A stretch of 13,781 nt of DNA from Candidatus Scybalocola fimicaballi (GTDB lineage Bacteria > Bacteroidota > Bacteroidia > Bacteroidales > Paludibacteraceae), in assembly GCA_002317115.1 (NCBI GenBank), contig DCIP01000050.1, positions 1-13,781 on the forward strand, in the 5' to 3' direction. The translations under genes were made by a program, and so were the position numbers. Below the pieces are notes generated by a model. That model was not told where the DNA came from and ran no database searches. It worked only from the letters and a program-made list of their open reading frames with translations. Positions 6,521-13,781 of the stretch are shown here, one piece after another (position 1 is the first letter of the stretch; each line of letters begins with the position of its first letter).

Positions 6521-7684
6521 CTACTGAATTACAATATACGCTTCAAACACCGTCTTCTCTTCAATCGGTGTCAAAGATAAGAATCCTTGTGATATTTTGC
6601 CGTTCGTTGTTGTCAACGGGAATGCTTGACTCTGCTCAAGATTCCATTTCTTCAATTCATCAGCGTTGTTTAGGCGGATAATGGCGTAATAGCCGGTTTT
6701 TCCTGGCTCTATATACTTGTCGTAGATTTTTCTTGCCACAATTCCCATTGTATGTCTGACGTTGATTTCCACACACGGATGGATACGCCCGTTGCCAGCC
6801 ATCATGTCGACACCGATGACATTATTGCCTTTTAGTTCATCTTTTCTTTGCTGGAAATAGTCGCAGTAAAATTTTATAATTGAGTCGAGTAGAGTAGCGT
6901 CGGCATATTTGCAAATCTCATTCTTTAGATAATCATCTGAAGCTAAGATGTTCTGTTTGTAGGCTCCATGTTCATCGGTTGAGAATATGGAGTAGCCTGC
7001 AAATTGCCAATTATCATTTACGTTTTCAAATTCAATAGCGAAATCAATCTCCTTTTCAAAGAAAGACTCTACCATAACAAAGCCTTGGCTGTCTATGATT
7101 TTTTGAATGCGTTTTGCCTCTTTATCGTCAATATTATCGATGAAAAATACGCCTCTGCCTGAACTTGACCATGGGGCTTTCACCACGATTTTCCCAAATT
7201 CAGCGTTGATATTCTTGATCTCTTCTATAGTTTCTGCTTTCTCTGAAACAAACCCTTTATATAAACCAGCATCTTGGAGCCTGTTTAAGGCATCGTGAGT
7301 CTGCTCTCTACTTGAAAATTGTTTGGTGCGACGTATGACATCACCGACGTCTTCTCCGCTAATTTGAGTCGTATTTGTGAGTCTGCAGACCGTGTTGTCT
7401 ATTCCCCAAGGCATAAGTCGTTTTGACTCTTTTGAGTGTCTGTATTTGTCTAATGAAGTGATTTTATCTTTGATGTTTGGAATAGTGTTGGCGACGAAAT
7501 TTAGCCATTCTTGGTCAGTAATCTCTGGTAGGATCACTTTATCTTCTTCGTCGGAATACCATAAAGGAAGAGTGCTGAGGTCTTTGCCGAACTGCTGGAT
7601 TTGTGGTTTAGGTGTATAGATTCCACTTCCCATTGCGAGTGCGGAATCGTGTTCTGGGTTGAAAATATGGAATTTTGTTACCAT
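6521..7684 (-). CDS. ATP-grasp fold protein of unknown substrate
   Basis: I do not recognise a characterised homologue, but the 387-residue protein has ATP-grasp hallmarks. The nucleotide-binding lysine and flexible glycine/serine loop are in VVKAPWSSSGRGV (167-179). An adenine-binding and acidic strand is in VMVESFFEKEIDFAIEF (203-219). Metal-binding acidic residues appear in GVDMM (291-295) and CVEINVR (304-310), the latter like the E-x-N-x-R end of many ATP-grasp ligases. The N terminus (HIFNPEHDSALA, 6-17) looks like a conserved signature of a Bacteroidota-specific family. Such enzymes usually join a carboxylate to an amine or thiol through an acyl phosphate; the substrate cannot be read here. 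It is the last gene of its operon, 3 nt after the phosphopantetheinyl transferase, which hints at a carrier-protein-linked pathway but does not prove one. Confidence 0.8.
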   Translation of the reverse strand: MVTKFHIFNPEHDSALAMGSGIYTPKPQIQQFGKDLSTLPLWYSDEEDKVILPEITDQEWLNFVANTIPNIKDKITSLDKYRHSKESKRLMPWGIDNTVCRLTNTTQISGEDVGDVIRRTKQFSSREQTHDALNRLQDAGLYKGFVSEKAETIEEIKNINAEFGKIVVKAPWSSSGRGVFFIDNIDDKEAKRIQKIIDSQGFVMVESFFEKEIDFAIEFENVNDNWQFAGYSIFSTDEHGAYKQNILASDDYLKNEICKYADATLLDSIIKFYCDYFQQRKDELKGNNVIGVDMMAGNGRIHPCVEINVRHTMGIVARKIYDKYIEPGKTGYYAIIRLNNADELKKWNLEQSQAFPLTTTNGKISQGFLSLTPIEEKTVFEAYIVIQ

Positions 7685-7687
7685 TAT

Positions 7688-8353
7688 TTACATCTGTTCT
7701 GCACAACTACAAGGAATAGCCCCTACAGCCCAAACCATTACAAACTCGTCAAACACTTTGTAGGCCATCTTGATATCTCTCACTGTATTATCTTTGATGA
7801 CGTTGCAGTGCATTTCTCCTTCCTTATCCAAATTGAATGGCAATATACAAAGATGTTCGTCAAAATAGATGCCCTTCTCATCCAGCAGTTTGAATGCGGT
7901 CTCTTTTGCCGACCAAATCAGATGCAACTGAACTGAACGAACATCAGCGTCGTCGGAGAGATAATCCAACTCGCTCTGGGTGCAGTATTTATGCTTCACT
8001 CTCTCCACCGTCTTGCCAAACACCTCAATATCAATAGCGACGCGTTTATCCTCGTCGGCGATAACTGCAATATAATCTTTAGTATGGGAGATGCTGATCT
8101 CTTTATTGCTGTCGAGAAGATAAGGTCTGCCACTCTCTAAATATTCCACGCGTTGACCAGCTCCCGCTATGATATCGATAAGCAGACGGGCACATAGATA
8201 CTCCTTCTTGCGTTTCTCGTATTTGATGGATTCCATCCTCTCTTTGTGCACATCCTGCACGCCGGGAGCAAAGAAAAGAAGTGTCTCTTCAATGCTCTCT
8301 TCTGATTTCCAGATTAGAATCTCAACGTCGTCTTCGAGTCGCCAGAATATCAT
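7688..8353 (-). CDS. 4'-phosphopantetheinyl transferase, Sfp type
   Basis: The enzyme moves the phosphopantetheine arm from CoA to a serine of an acyl- or peptidyl-carrier protein. The 221-residue length fits the Sfp/AcpT two-lobe type, not the short AcpS type. Motifs in order are ESGRPYL at 73-79, SISHT at 87-91, AIDIE at 106-110 with Mg-binding D108 and E110, and WSAKETAFKL at 147-156 with E151 and K155. These residue numbers fall almost on those of Bacillus Sfp (D107, E109, E151). All catalytic residues are present. Its ATG shares one base with the stop of the upstream permease (TAATG), so translation is coupled. No carrier protein, PKS or NRPS gene is in the window, so the target is unknown; it may simply activate fatty-acid ACP. 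Confidence 0.92.
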   Translation of the reverse strand: MIFWRLEDDVEILIWKSEESIEETLLFFAPGVQDVHKERMESIKYEKRKKEYLCARLLIDIIAGAGQRVEYLESGRPYLLDSNKEISISHTKDYIAVIADEDKRVAIDIEVFGKTVERVKHKYCTQSELDYLSDDADVRSVQLHLIWSAKETAFKLLDEKGIYFDEHLCILPFNLDKEGEMHCNVIKDNTVRDIKMAYKVFDEFVMVWAVGAIPCSCAEQM

Positions 8354-9087
8354 TATTTCTTTCTGCTTAGGATTAGTTTTGTAAGATAGACGAACGCGGT
8401 ATCCACAAGGATGAAATAAAGAAGGTCACGGCTGTCGATCACACCGCGGCTCATACCGTCGTAATGTGAGCTGATGCCGAGCGAGCTGACTGCTGTTTGC
8501 TCCTCTCCACTGATTAGAAGAGATGAGATAAGGTCGAAACCATAGAAAAATGCAAACGATAACAATGCTGCGCAAATGAACGCAACAATTTGATTATCTG
8601 TCAAAGAAGACGTGAATAATCCGATTGCGACGTAGATTGTGGCAAGAAAGAATAATCCTATAAATGATCCCCAAATACCACCAGTGTCGATATTGCCGAC
8701 AGGATCTGCCATTGCCCAAATTGAGAAGAAATATACCAACGTCGGCACAAGAGAGAATAAAACAAGCAAGATTCCTGCGAAATATTTTGACAATACGATT
8801 TCAAGTTTGCTCACTGGATGCGTCATCAGCAACTCGATAGTGCCAGTTCGTTTCTCGTCAGAGAATAGACGCATTGTCACTGCTGGCACAAGGAACAGAT
8901 ATAGCCATGGTGCCATCACGAATAGTCCGTCAATGTTGGCATATCCATTGTCAAGGACGTTGTATTCTCCTGGAAATACCCACAAGAACAAACTGGTCAT
9001 TAGCAAAAATACTCCAACTACGATATATCCTGTCGCAGATGCAAAAAAGCAAGAAAACTCTTTCTTTAATAAAACCGATATTGCCAT
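8353..9087 (-). CDS. gldF: GldF-like ABC transporter permease
   Basis: This is an integral inner-membrane permease of the ABC-2 type. The 244 residues contain about six hydrophobic segments, near 18-38, 58-73, 100-125, 140-162, 165-187 and 223-241. The cytoplasmic loop FSDEKRTGTIELLMTHPVS (75-93) is the typical GldF/NosY-type coupling motif. In flavobacteria GldF works with the ATPase GldA and with GldG and is tied to gliding; in non-gliding Bacteroidales the same family exists without known gliding. GldG and an ATPase gene are not adjacent here. The gene starts 2 nt after the asmA stop and its own stop overlaps the next start by 1 nt, so it is embedded in a coupled operon. The family call is firm; the cargo is unknown. 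Confidence 0.85.
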   Translation of the reverse strand: MAISVLLKKEFSCFFASATGYIVVGVFLLMTSLFLWVFPGEYNVLDNGYANIDGLFVMAPWLYLFLVPAVTMRLFSDEKRTGTIELLMTHPVSKLEIVLSKYFAGILLVLFSLVPTLVYFFSIWAMADPVGNIDTGGIWGSFIGLFFLATIYVAIGLFTSSLTDNQIVAFICAALLSFAFFYGFDLISSLLISGEEQTAVSSLGISSHYDGMSRGVIDSRDLLYFILVDTAFVYLTKLILSRKK

Positions 9088-9089
9088 TC

Positions 9090-11948
9090 TTATTTGTTGT
9101 TAGCGTCAAGTTTTGCCGCCTGATCCTTCGCGTTGTTTACTATCTTATCTCCGTTTGCTGTGGCGTCTTGAACAAGTTTAGCTTTCTGCTCGTTTGCCTT
9201 CTTTACCAAAGCGTCACCGGTCTTCTTGGCTGCGGCTTTCTGAATAGGATTCTTGGCGTCACTTTGCATTTTAGCCGACTGAGCCTCTGCCTCTGCCACC
9301 AATTTGTCTCCACTTTTTTGTGCGACCTCAATCAATTTAGTGCGCTGGTTCTCAGCCTCTGCGATAAGTTTTGCTTTCTGCTTTTCGATTTCTTCGTTGA
9401 TTTTAGCTTTCGCTTCATCCACCTTCTCTGTCACTTTTTCTGTGATGACTTCTTTTGCATTGGCAACCATATCTGCAGTCGAGATCTTGACTTCAGGCTT
9501 GTCAAATGTACCTCCGACATTGACGTCGAAACCTATTTTGTTGATTACCTTGCCTACCTTGCCAGGCACCTCTTGTGGAAGAACAATCTTAGCTACATAA
9601 CCAAGTGTTCTGTCCAAACCAGACCATCCAGAGACATTGACTGAGGCATTGTTCACCAACGTTTCAAATGGATCGATTTCAAGTTTTCCATCCTTTATCA
9701 CAAAAGAGATATTCAAATCCTTGAATTTAGGCTCTTTCAAAGCTGCAAGACCAACCTTGTCCGCTACCTTTGTAAAGGCAGGGACATTTGTTAATCCCAT
9801 ATTGTCAGTCTTTAACGATCCTTTTGCGTTGATTGTCTTCATGATTGGAGAAAGATCCTTACCGTTGATGTCAGTAGAGAATTTTCCGGACATGTCAAAC
9901 TTTCCTGTAGCGTCGGAGAATAGAGGCACAAGACGGTGGGCTGTTCTTACTTTTGTGAACACCTCACTCATATTCATCTCCTTCACATTGATATCTGCTG
10001 CAGCCTTAGGCTTCAATGAATCCCTACCGTCGAACTCACCACTTGCTGTGAATGATCCACCCATTGTGTTGGCAGATAGGGAGTTAAGCTTTGCTACTGC
10101 ATTCTTCAATGAGATATTGCCTTTGAAATTATCAATTTCGATCTTATCGTAGATAATCTTGTTCATTCCAACATTCATCTTGAAATCGATGTTGTTTGGA
10201 ATCACAAGAGCCTCTTCTGATTCTGCAACTGGGGCTTCGTCAAGCTCTTTCTCCTCCGGAGCTCCCATGATTTCATTGATGTTCATGTAAGATGAATTGA
10301 TTGCCAACTCACCCTGAATCTCCTCGTTACGAAGCACATACTGTAGGAAGTGGGTGAGTTTTCCCACTACAGATAAATCACTTTTGCCGAGCTTCAAATC
10401 TGCGTTTAGCCCAACGTTCTGAGTCGTGAAGTCAAGGTTTGCTTTGCCGATCTCAATATTATAATCAACACCTTTCTGAGTCAAAATGAAATCACTTAGA
10501 CCAAGGGAACCGTCGACTTTGAATTTGTCAAACTGCTCTTTTTCGACGTATGACATCAAGCCGGCTGCGTCCAAGTCAGCGGAAAGTTTACCCTGAAGTC
10601 TTGCGTCGTTGATATGAACAACCTCGCTGATTTTCTGTAAGTCGATCAAACCTTTTGCTGAGAAAGCAAAGTCAGGATCTGAGATTAGCTTCTTCAACTT
10701 CGCAGTGACACTGAAAGGATTGCCTGCAAGGTTGAATCCGAATTTGTTCACGTCGACGGTAATATTGTCGGCTGTACCCTGTGTGTTTTTAGCGTTGATG
10801 GCAACATTGATGTCCTTCAAAGCACTTGGTAGATCAGGGTATTTGAACATCGCGTCTGAAATTCCCAAATCCACGTTGAATCCTGGTAACACGTCGCCAT
10901 ACATTTTTCCCTTTGCTTCTGCATTTAGATTCACTTTTCCAGAAGTCTGGATGCTCTGGAAATCATCTTTGTACATTGCTGGAATAAGAGAAAGAATATG
11001 CTTAAATTCTATATTCGGAGTCGATAATTTGACATCCATATCGATGATAGTGTCGATCAACTGAACAAATCCGTCGAATGAGGCACTGATTTCATTCAAT
11101 GAAATATTGTTCTGTCCGAATGTGTATTTGTTATTGTCAAGATCGGCCTCGACGTTGATGTCTGCCTTCACGTTAGCCTCCGATAGGTAAGGAATAGCCC
11201 CCTGTCTAACCGATACTTTCTCAATTCCAAGAGCTGATGTGATTTTAGAAACAGCGTCGCTAACCTTACCACTCATCTCTATATTGAAATTCTCGACATT
11301 GGCACCAAGTTTTGATGAGTCTGCGTAACCGATCTTACCAACGTTCAAAGTGAGATTGTCAATGTTTGCAAGAGTTGAAAGGCTAAGGTCGAGATCACCC
11401 TTCATATTCAAATCTGCTTTTTCAACAGAAGCCACCATGTGTGCTGGCATATCGTAGTACTTCGCATTTAGATTCTCAATGGAAATTTTCTCAAGAGCAA
11501 GCTTGATATCTGAAGAAGTGGTGTCTTCATCGGCAACCTCAGTAGAGTCAGCCGCCATGATGTCCCAGTTGGCGCGACCAAGGGAGTCGACTACTGCGTT
11601 TATGTAGGCATCCTTCAATTCCACTTTGTTGATCTGGTAGCTGTCGGCAAGCAGACTTGATAAATTTACCACAACCGTTAGCTCACCCACGTTGGCTAAA
11701 GTGTCGCCTGCAAAATGGTCTTTGCCGACTATACCGAATTTTTCAGCAGTCACGCTTGCATGTGGAAAATTTTTAAAAAAACTGATATCGACATCGTCTA
11801 TATATACTTCCGCATTCAACATGTCGTTGATGGTTGATAGCGCGATGTCTTTTGCCTTGTCTTTCAACAAGATGGGAGAAATAAGCATTAATCCTGCCAA
11901 TGCTGCTATGACTCCACCGAAAATTTTAAGTGCCTTTTTCATTTCCAT
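9090..11948 (-). CDS. AsmA-family envelope protein with repetitive helical tail
   Basis: AsmA-like proteins are long beta-rich envelope proteins anchored in the inner membrane. They resemble bridge-type lipid-transfer proteins (TamB, YhdP, Vps13-like) and affect outer-membrane lipid balance. Residues about 5-28 form the single N-terminal membrane helix (IFGGVIAALAGLMLISPILL core), followed by the AsmA N-terminal signature with DVDISFFKNFPHASV near 52-66. A very long beta-rich body follows, then the AsmA C-terminal region, in which LKTDNMGLTNVPAFTKVAD is typical. After about residue 826 the protein turns into a Lys/Ala/Glu-rich helix with 11-residue periodicity to the end at 952. The ATG at 11948 was chosen; a second ATG two codons on is equally possible. 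It is the first gene of the operon, and a promoter box lies just upstream. Confidence 0.88.
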   Translation of the reverse strand: MEMKKALKIFGGVIAALAGLMLISPILLKDKAKDIALSTINDMLNAEVYIDDVDISFFKNFPHASVTAEKFGIVGKDHFAGDTLANVGELTVVVNLSSLLADSYQINKVELKDAYINAVVDSLGRANWDIMAADSTEVADEDTTSSDIKLALEKISIENLNAKYYDMPAHMVASVEKADLNMKGDLDLSLSTLANIDNLTLNVGKIGYADSSKLGANVENFNIEMSGKVSDAVSKITSALGIEKVSVRQGAIPYLSEANVKADINVEADLDNNKYTFGQNNISLNEISASFDGFVQLIDTIIDMDVKLSTPNIEFKHILSLIPAMYKDDFQSIQTSGKVNLNAEAKGKMYGDVLPGFNVDLGISDAMFKYPDLPSALKDINVAINAKNTQGTADNITVDVNKFGFNLAGNPFSVTAKLKKLISDPDFAFSAKGLIDLQKISEVVHINDARLQGKLSADLDAAGLMSYVEKEQFDKFKVDGSLGLSDFILTQKGVDYNIEIGKANLDFTTQNVGLNADLKLGKSDLSVVGKLTHFLQYVLRNEEIQGELAINSSYMNINEIMGAPEEKELDEAPVAESEEALVIPNNIDFKMNVGMNKIIYDKIEIDNFKGNISLKNAVAKLNSLSANTMGGSFTASGEFDGRDSLKPKAAADINVKEMNMSEVFTKVRTAHRLVPLFSDATGKFDMSGKFSTDINGKDLSPIMKTINAKGSLKTDNMGLTNVPAFTKVADKVGLAALKEPKFKDLNISFVIKDGKLEIDPFETLVNNASVNVSGWSGLDRTLGYVAKIVLPQEVPGKVGKVINKIGFDVNVGGTFDKPEVKISTADMVANAKEVITEKVTEKVDEAKAKINEEIEKQKAKLIAEAENQRTKLIEVAQKSGDKLVAEAEAQSAKMQSDAKNPIQKAAAKKTGDALVKKANEQKAKLVQDATANGDKIVNNAKDQAAKLDANNK

Positions 11949-11963
11949 AGAAATTTAGTCGTG

Positions 11964-11971
11964 CAAAATTA
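11964..11971 (-). promoter_or_regulatory. Promoter of the asmA operon, -7 box TAATTTTG
   Basis: Read on the - strand, TAATTTTG (11971 down to 11964) fits TAnnTTTG exactly and is 15 nt from the asmA ATG, implying a very short leader. No good TTTG is found 19-21 nt upstream, so the -33 element is weak. The surrounding 90 bp between this gene and the next terminator is AT-rich and otherwise shows nothing. Confidence 0.5.
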
Positions 11972-12035
11972 ATAAATTTTTGACTTATGACACTTAATTA
12001 TAGTGAATTATATGCTATGATAAGAAAATCGTTAA

Positions 12036-12069
12036 ATAAAAAAGCCGTGAGTCTTTATACCCACGGCTT
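12036..12069 (-). terminator. Intrinsic terminator of the oxidoreductase gene
   Basis: AAGCCGTG (12042-12049) and CACGGCTT (12062-12069) form a perfect 8-bp GC-rich stem with a 12-nt loop. On the - strand the stem is followed by a run of U (complement of 12036-12043). It lies about 47 nt beyond the oxidoreductase stop and isolates that gene from the asmA operon. Confidence 0.88.
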
Positions 12070-12115
12070 CAATTTATATCGTTAAGTTTTGATTTTACAG
12101 GTGTATAAGCAAAAC

Positions 12116-13069
12116 TTATTTCATAGTGATCATGTCCAATGCCTTTGAACAGTTGATAGTCAATGAACTAGGTACGACGTCGCTCTCTTTCTTTCCTTCG
12201 CGGACACACTTCATTGCCTCCTTGATTTCTCCGACAAATCCGTTTTTAGTTTCAGTGTCTGAGAAAATCTCTTTTGTTCCATCAATACTCTCAAAAATAC
12301 ACTCGTCAGCCCATTGAGAATGGGGTAGTGTGATCTTTCCTTTCTCTCCGTAGACGATGAGATTCTCGTCAATCTTTGTCTCAATTGTGGCTGTGATGTC
12401 TATCAAACAGTCACCAGCACGCATTGAGATATGATCTGTAGTGTCGACGCCGGTGTGTGAATATCTTGCTTGAGCATTGATGTCTGTCACGTTTTCGCCG
12501 ACAAGGAATGTAGTGATCTGATAACCATAGACTCCAAGGTCAAGTGCGGCACCGCCTCCTAACTCTTTGCTAAAGAAACGGTTGTCTGCATCAAACTGGT
12601 ATCTATTGCCAATCTGTAGCTGTGCCATAACTGGTTTGCCGATCTTGCCATCTGCAATCCACTCCTTTGCTTTTACTACAGCAGGCAAGAATCGGCTCCA
12701 CATTGCTTCCATAAGGAATGTGTTCTTCTCTTTTGCAAAGGCAAAAACTTCCTCTGCCTCTTTTGCATTCATACACATTGTTTTCTCACAAAGCACGGGA
12801 ATGTTCTTTCCGATGCAAAGTTTGATCAACTGAGCATGAGTGTTATGTGTTGTGGCGATATATGCGGCGTCGGGACGGATTGCGTCCAACATCTCCTCAT
12901 AATTGCCAAACGATTTCTCGATACCTAATTTTTTGGCGAATGCTGCAGCTCTCTCTGCACTTCTACTTCCTACAGCTGCAATCTCACAATCTGAAATGTG
13001 GCTCACTGCGTCCACGAATTTCTCGGCGATGTTTCCTGCTCCGAGAATGACGAATCTGAAATTCTTCAT
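12116..13069 (-). CDS. Gfo/Idh/MocA-family NAD(P)-dependent oxidoreductase
   Basis: This is a cytoplasmic two-domain dehydrogenase of 317 residues. The N-terminal Rossmann fold has GAGNIA at 10-15 for NAD(P) binding. The second-strand end is AAVGSRS, with R36 at the position often contacting the NADP phosphate. The catalytic lysine lies in CEKTM (94-98; EKP in most relatives). EAMWSRFLP at 121-129 and GGGAALDLGVYGY at 171-183 are typical of the dihydrodiol-dehydrogenase-like branch of the family. The C-terminal domain is the usual open beta sheet for substrate and dimer contacts. The substrate, probably a sugar or polyol derivative, cannot be told from sequence. It is a single-gene unit with its own promoter box and terminator. 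Confidence 0.9.
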   Translation of the reverse strand: MKNFRFVILGAGNIAEKFVDAVSHISDCEIAAVGSRSAERAAAFAKKLGIEKSFGNYEEMLDAIRPDAAYIATTHNTHAQLIKLCIGKNIPVLCEKTMCMNAKEAEEVFAFAKEKNTFLMEAMWSRFLPAVVKAKEWIADGKIGKPVMAQLQIGNRYQFDADNRFFSKELGGGAALDLGVYGYQITTFLVGENVTDINAQARYSHTGVDTTDHISMRAGDCLIDITATIETKIDENLIVYGEKGKITLPHSQWADECIFESIDGTKEIFSDTETKNGFVGEIKEAMKCVREGKKESDVVPSSLTINCSKALDMITMK

Positions 13070-13112
13070 CTTGATTATGTTAGTGTTCGTAAATTATCTT
13101 TTTTACTTTATG

Positions 13113-13120
13113 CAAAGATA
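13113..13120 (-). promoter_or_regulatory. Promoter of the oxidoreductase gene, -7 box TATCTTTG
   Basis: Read on the - strand, TATCTTTG (13120 down to 13113) is an exact TAnnTTTG match and is identical to the box ahead of umuDC. It lies 43 nt upstream of the ATG and one base past the stop codon at 13122-13124 of the broken gene upstream, so the -33 region would fall inside that gene. No TTTG is present at 19-21 nt. Confidence 0.6.
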
Positions 13121-13121
13121 A

Positions 13122-13781
13122 TCATTTTTCCCACCTTAATCTATAAATATACCCTGGTTCTGGATTATTCTTTGTATGATAGTATAATTTATGGTCTTTG
13201 TCGAATTCTACGGATTCAATAAATTCAAAATCTCCATCGATTTGTGAAACTATCTTTTTTCTCTCAAAATATGCTGGTTTTGTAAATTCTGAGTCTTTAT
13301 AAGAAAGTAAAACTCTAAAGACAAGGACTTCTATAGGAGAGTCAAGTCTTGAACTAATCCATGGCTTTGCCGAATTGTCAATATCTTCGTTTGTTGTTTT
13401 TATATTGAACTGTACACTCGTTGTATTTTAATGGATGATTAAAAACAATCTTTGCAACATCCCATTCGTTTTTGTTTGTGTTGTGGACAAATGGACTTAT
13501 TTTATGAGATGTCGACTCTACTTTTGGAGGAATAGCTCCTGTCCATTTGAAATTATATGGTATTTCTGTCAAAAATAACCTTTTACACTGGATTGTACGA
13601 TAAACTTCAAATGTTGATTTGACTCCGTCGCTTGATTTGAATATTAGAAACGTTGATATTCTTTTGTACTCTTCTGATGAATTTTCGTTAATGAATTTGT
13701 TGATTACTCTTAATATTTGAATGATTATAATCATCAAACATAATATAATAATGATCAGGGCTATTATTACTGCTGTTTTGT
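13122..13781 (-). pseudogene. Membrane-anchored protein of unknown function, frame broken, 5' end outside window
   Basis: I do not recognise the family. Read leftward, the frame is open from the window edge. It begins with a strongly hydrophobic stretch (VIIALIIILCLMIIIIIQIL-like) that looks like an N-terminal membrane anchor, then a hydrophilic, probably beta-rich domain with YNFKWTGAIPP and KIVFNHPLKY. That frame stops at 13378-13380. A second frame, open from 13427 and ending at the TGA at 13122-13124, continues naturally (KTTNEDIDNSAKPW, IEVLVFRVLL, GYIYRLRWEK). It has no start codon of its own in a sensible place. One surplus base would explain the split. Candidate sites are the T4 run at 13426-13429 and the T5 run at 13397-13401, as written on the + strand. 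The joined product is about 219 residues within the window. The DNA is visibly more AT-rich than its neighbours. It may be a decaying gene or a sequencing error. Confidence 0.65.

Noticed and set aside
8874..9644. Long + strand open frame of 256 codons, rich in Leu, Phe, Cys and Ser.
   Set aside because: It lies antisense across the gldF start and the asmA 3' end. Both of those have clear family motifs, and the antisense product shows no recognisable domain.
9637..10152. Further + strand open frames inside the asmA region (also 10705..11064 and 11692..11958).
   Set aside because: They are antisense to a continuous 952-residue AsmA-family frame with family signatures. Their composition is what the complement of that frame would give.
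13378..13737. A complete 119-residue gene starting at a TTG at 13737.
   Set aside because: The frame stays open with a hydrophobic, protein-like sequence up to the window edge, and a second frame continues the protein after its stop. It is better described as the front part of a frame-broken, edge-truncated gene.

Overview
The window looks like chromosomal DNA from a Bacteroidota organism, probably of the order Bacteroidales. The case rests on gene content and promoters. There is a GldF-type ABC permease, an AsmA-family protein of the long Bacteroidota kind, and RNase Y and RsmE sequences of Bacteroidota type. Three intergenic regions carry a box matching TAnnTTTG, the -7 element of Bacteroides-type sigma-ABfr promoters. 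Clear Shine-Dalgarno sites are generally absent. Genus-level placement is not possible from reading alone.

Layout: the window splits into a + strand half (1..4419) and a - strand half (4455..13781), which converge within 35 bp. The left half is housekeeping: the 3' half of rny (RNase Y), ffh (SRP GTPase), folD (one-carbon metabolism) and rsmE (16S rRNA methyltransferase). A TetR-family regulator follows, with a small palindrome just before its start. A REP-like imperfect palindrome lies between ffh and folD, and a short tandem repeat lies after rsmE.

Reading leftward from the right edge, the first gene encodes a membrane-anchored protein of unknown function. It is cut by the window edge and its frame is broken near its middle. 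Next is a Gfo/Idh/MocA oxidoreductase with its own promoter and terminator. A tight four-gene operon follows: a 952-aa AsmA-family protein, a GldF-like permease, an Sfp-type phosphopantetheinyl transferase and an ATP-grasp protein of unknown substrate. Gaps in the operon are +2, -1 and +3 nt, and it ends at an intrinsic terminator. Last is a umuD-umuC operon (error-prone DNA polymerase V) with a 4-nt ATGA overlap.

Two places deserve most attention. The UmuD-like protein carries an extra N-terminal segment of about 55 residues that reads like a ribbon-helix-helix DNA-binding domain ahead of the self-cleavage site. A perfect palindrome sits inside its own promoter, suggesting a self-cleaving repressor that controls its own mutagenic polymerase. 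The AsmA-GldF-PPTase-ATP-grasp operon joins envelope/lipid functions with carrier-protein activation and an unassigned ligase-like enzyme. No RNA genes, CRISPR arrays, transposases or integrases were seen.
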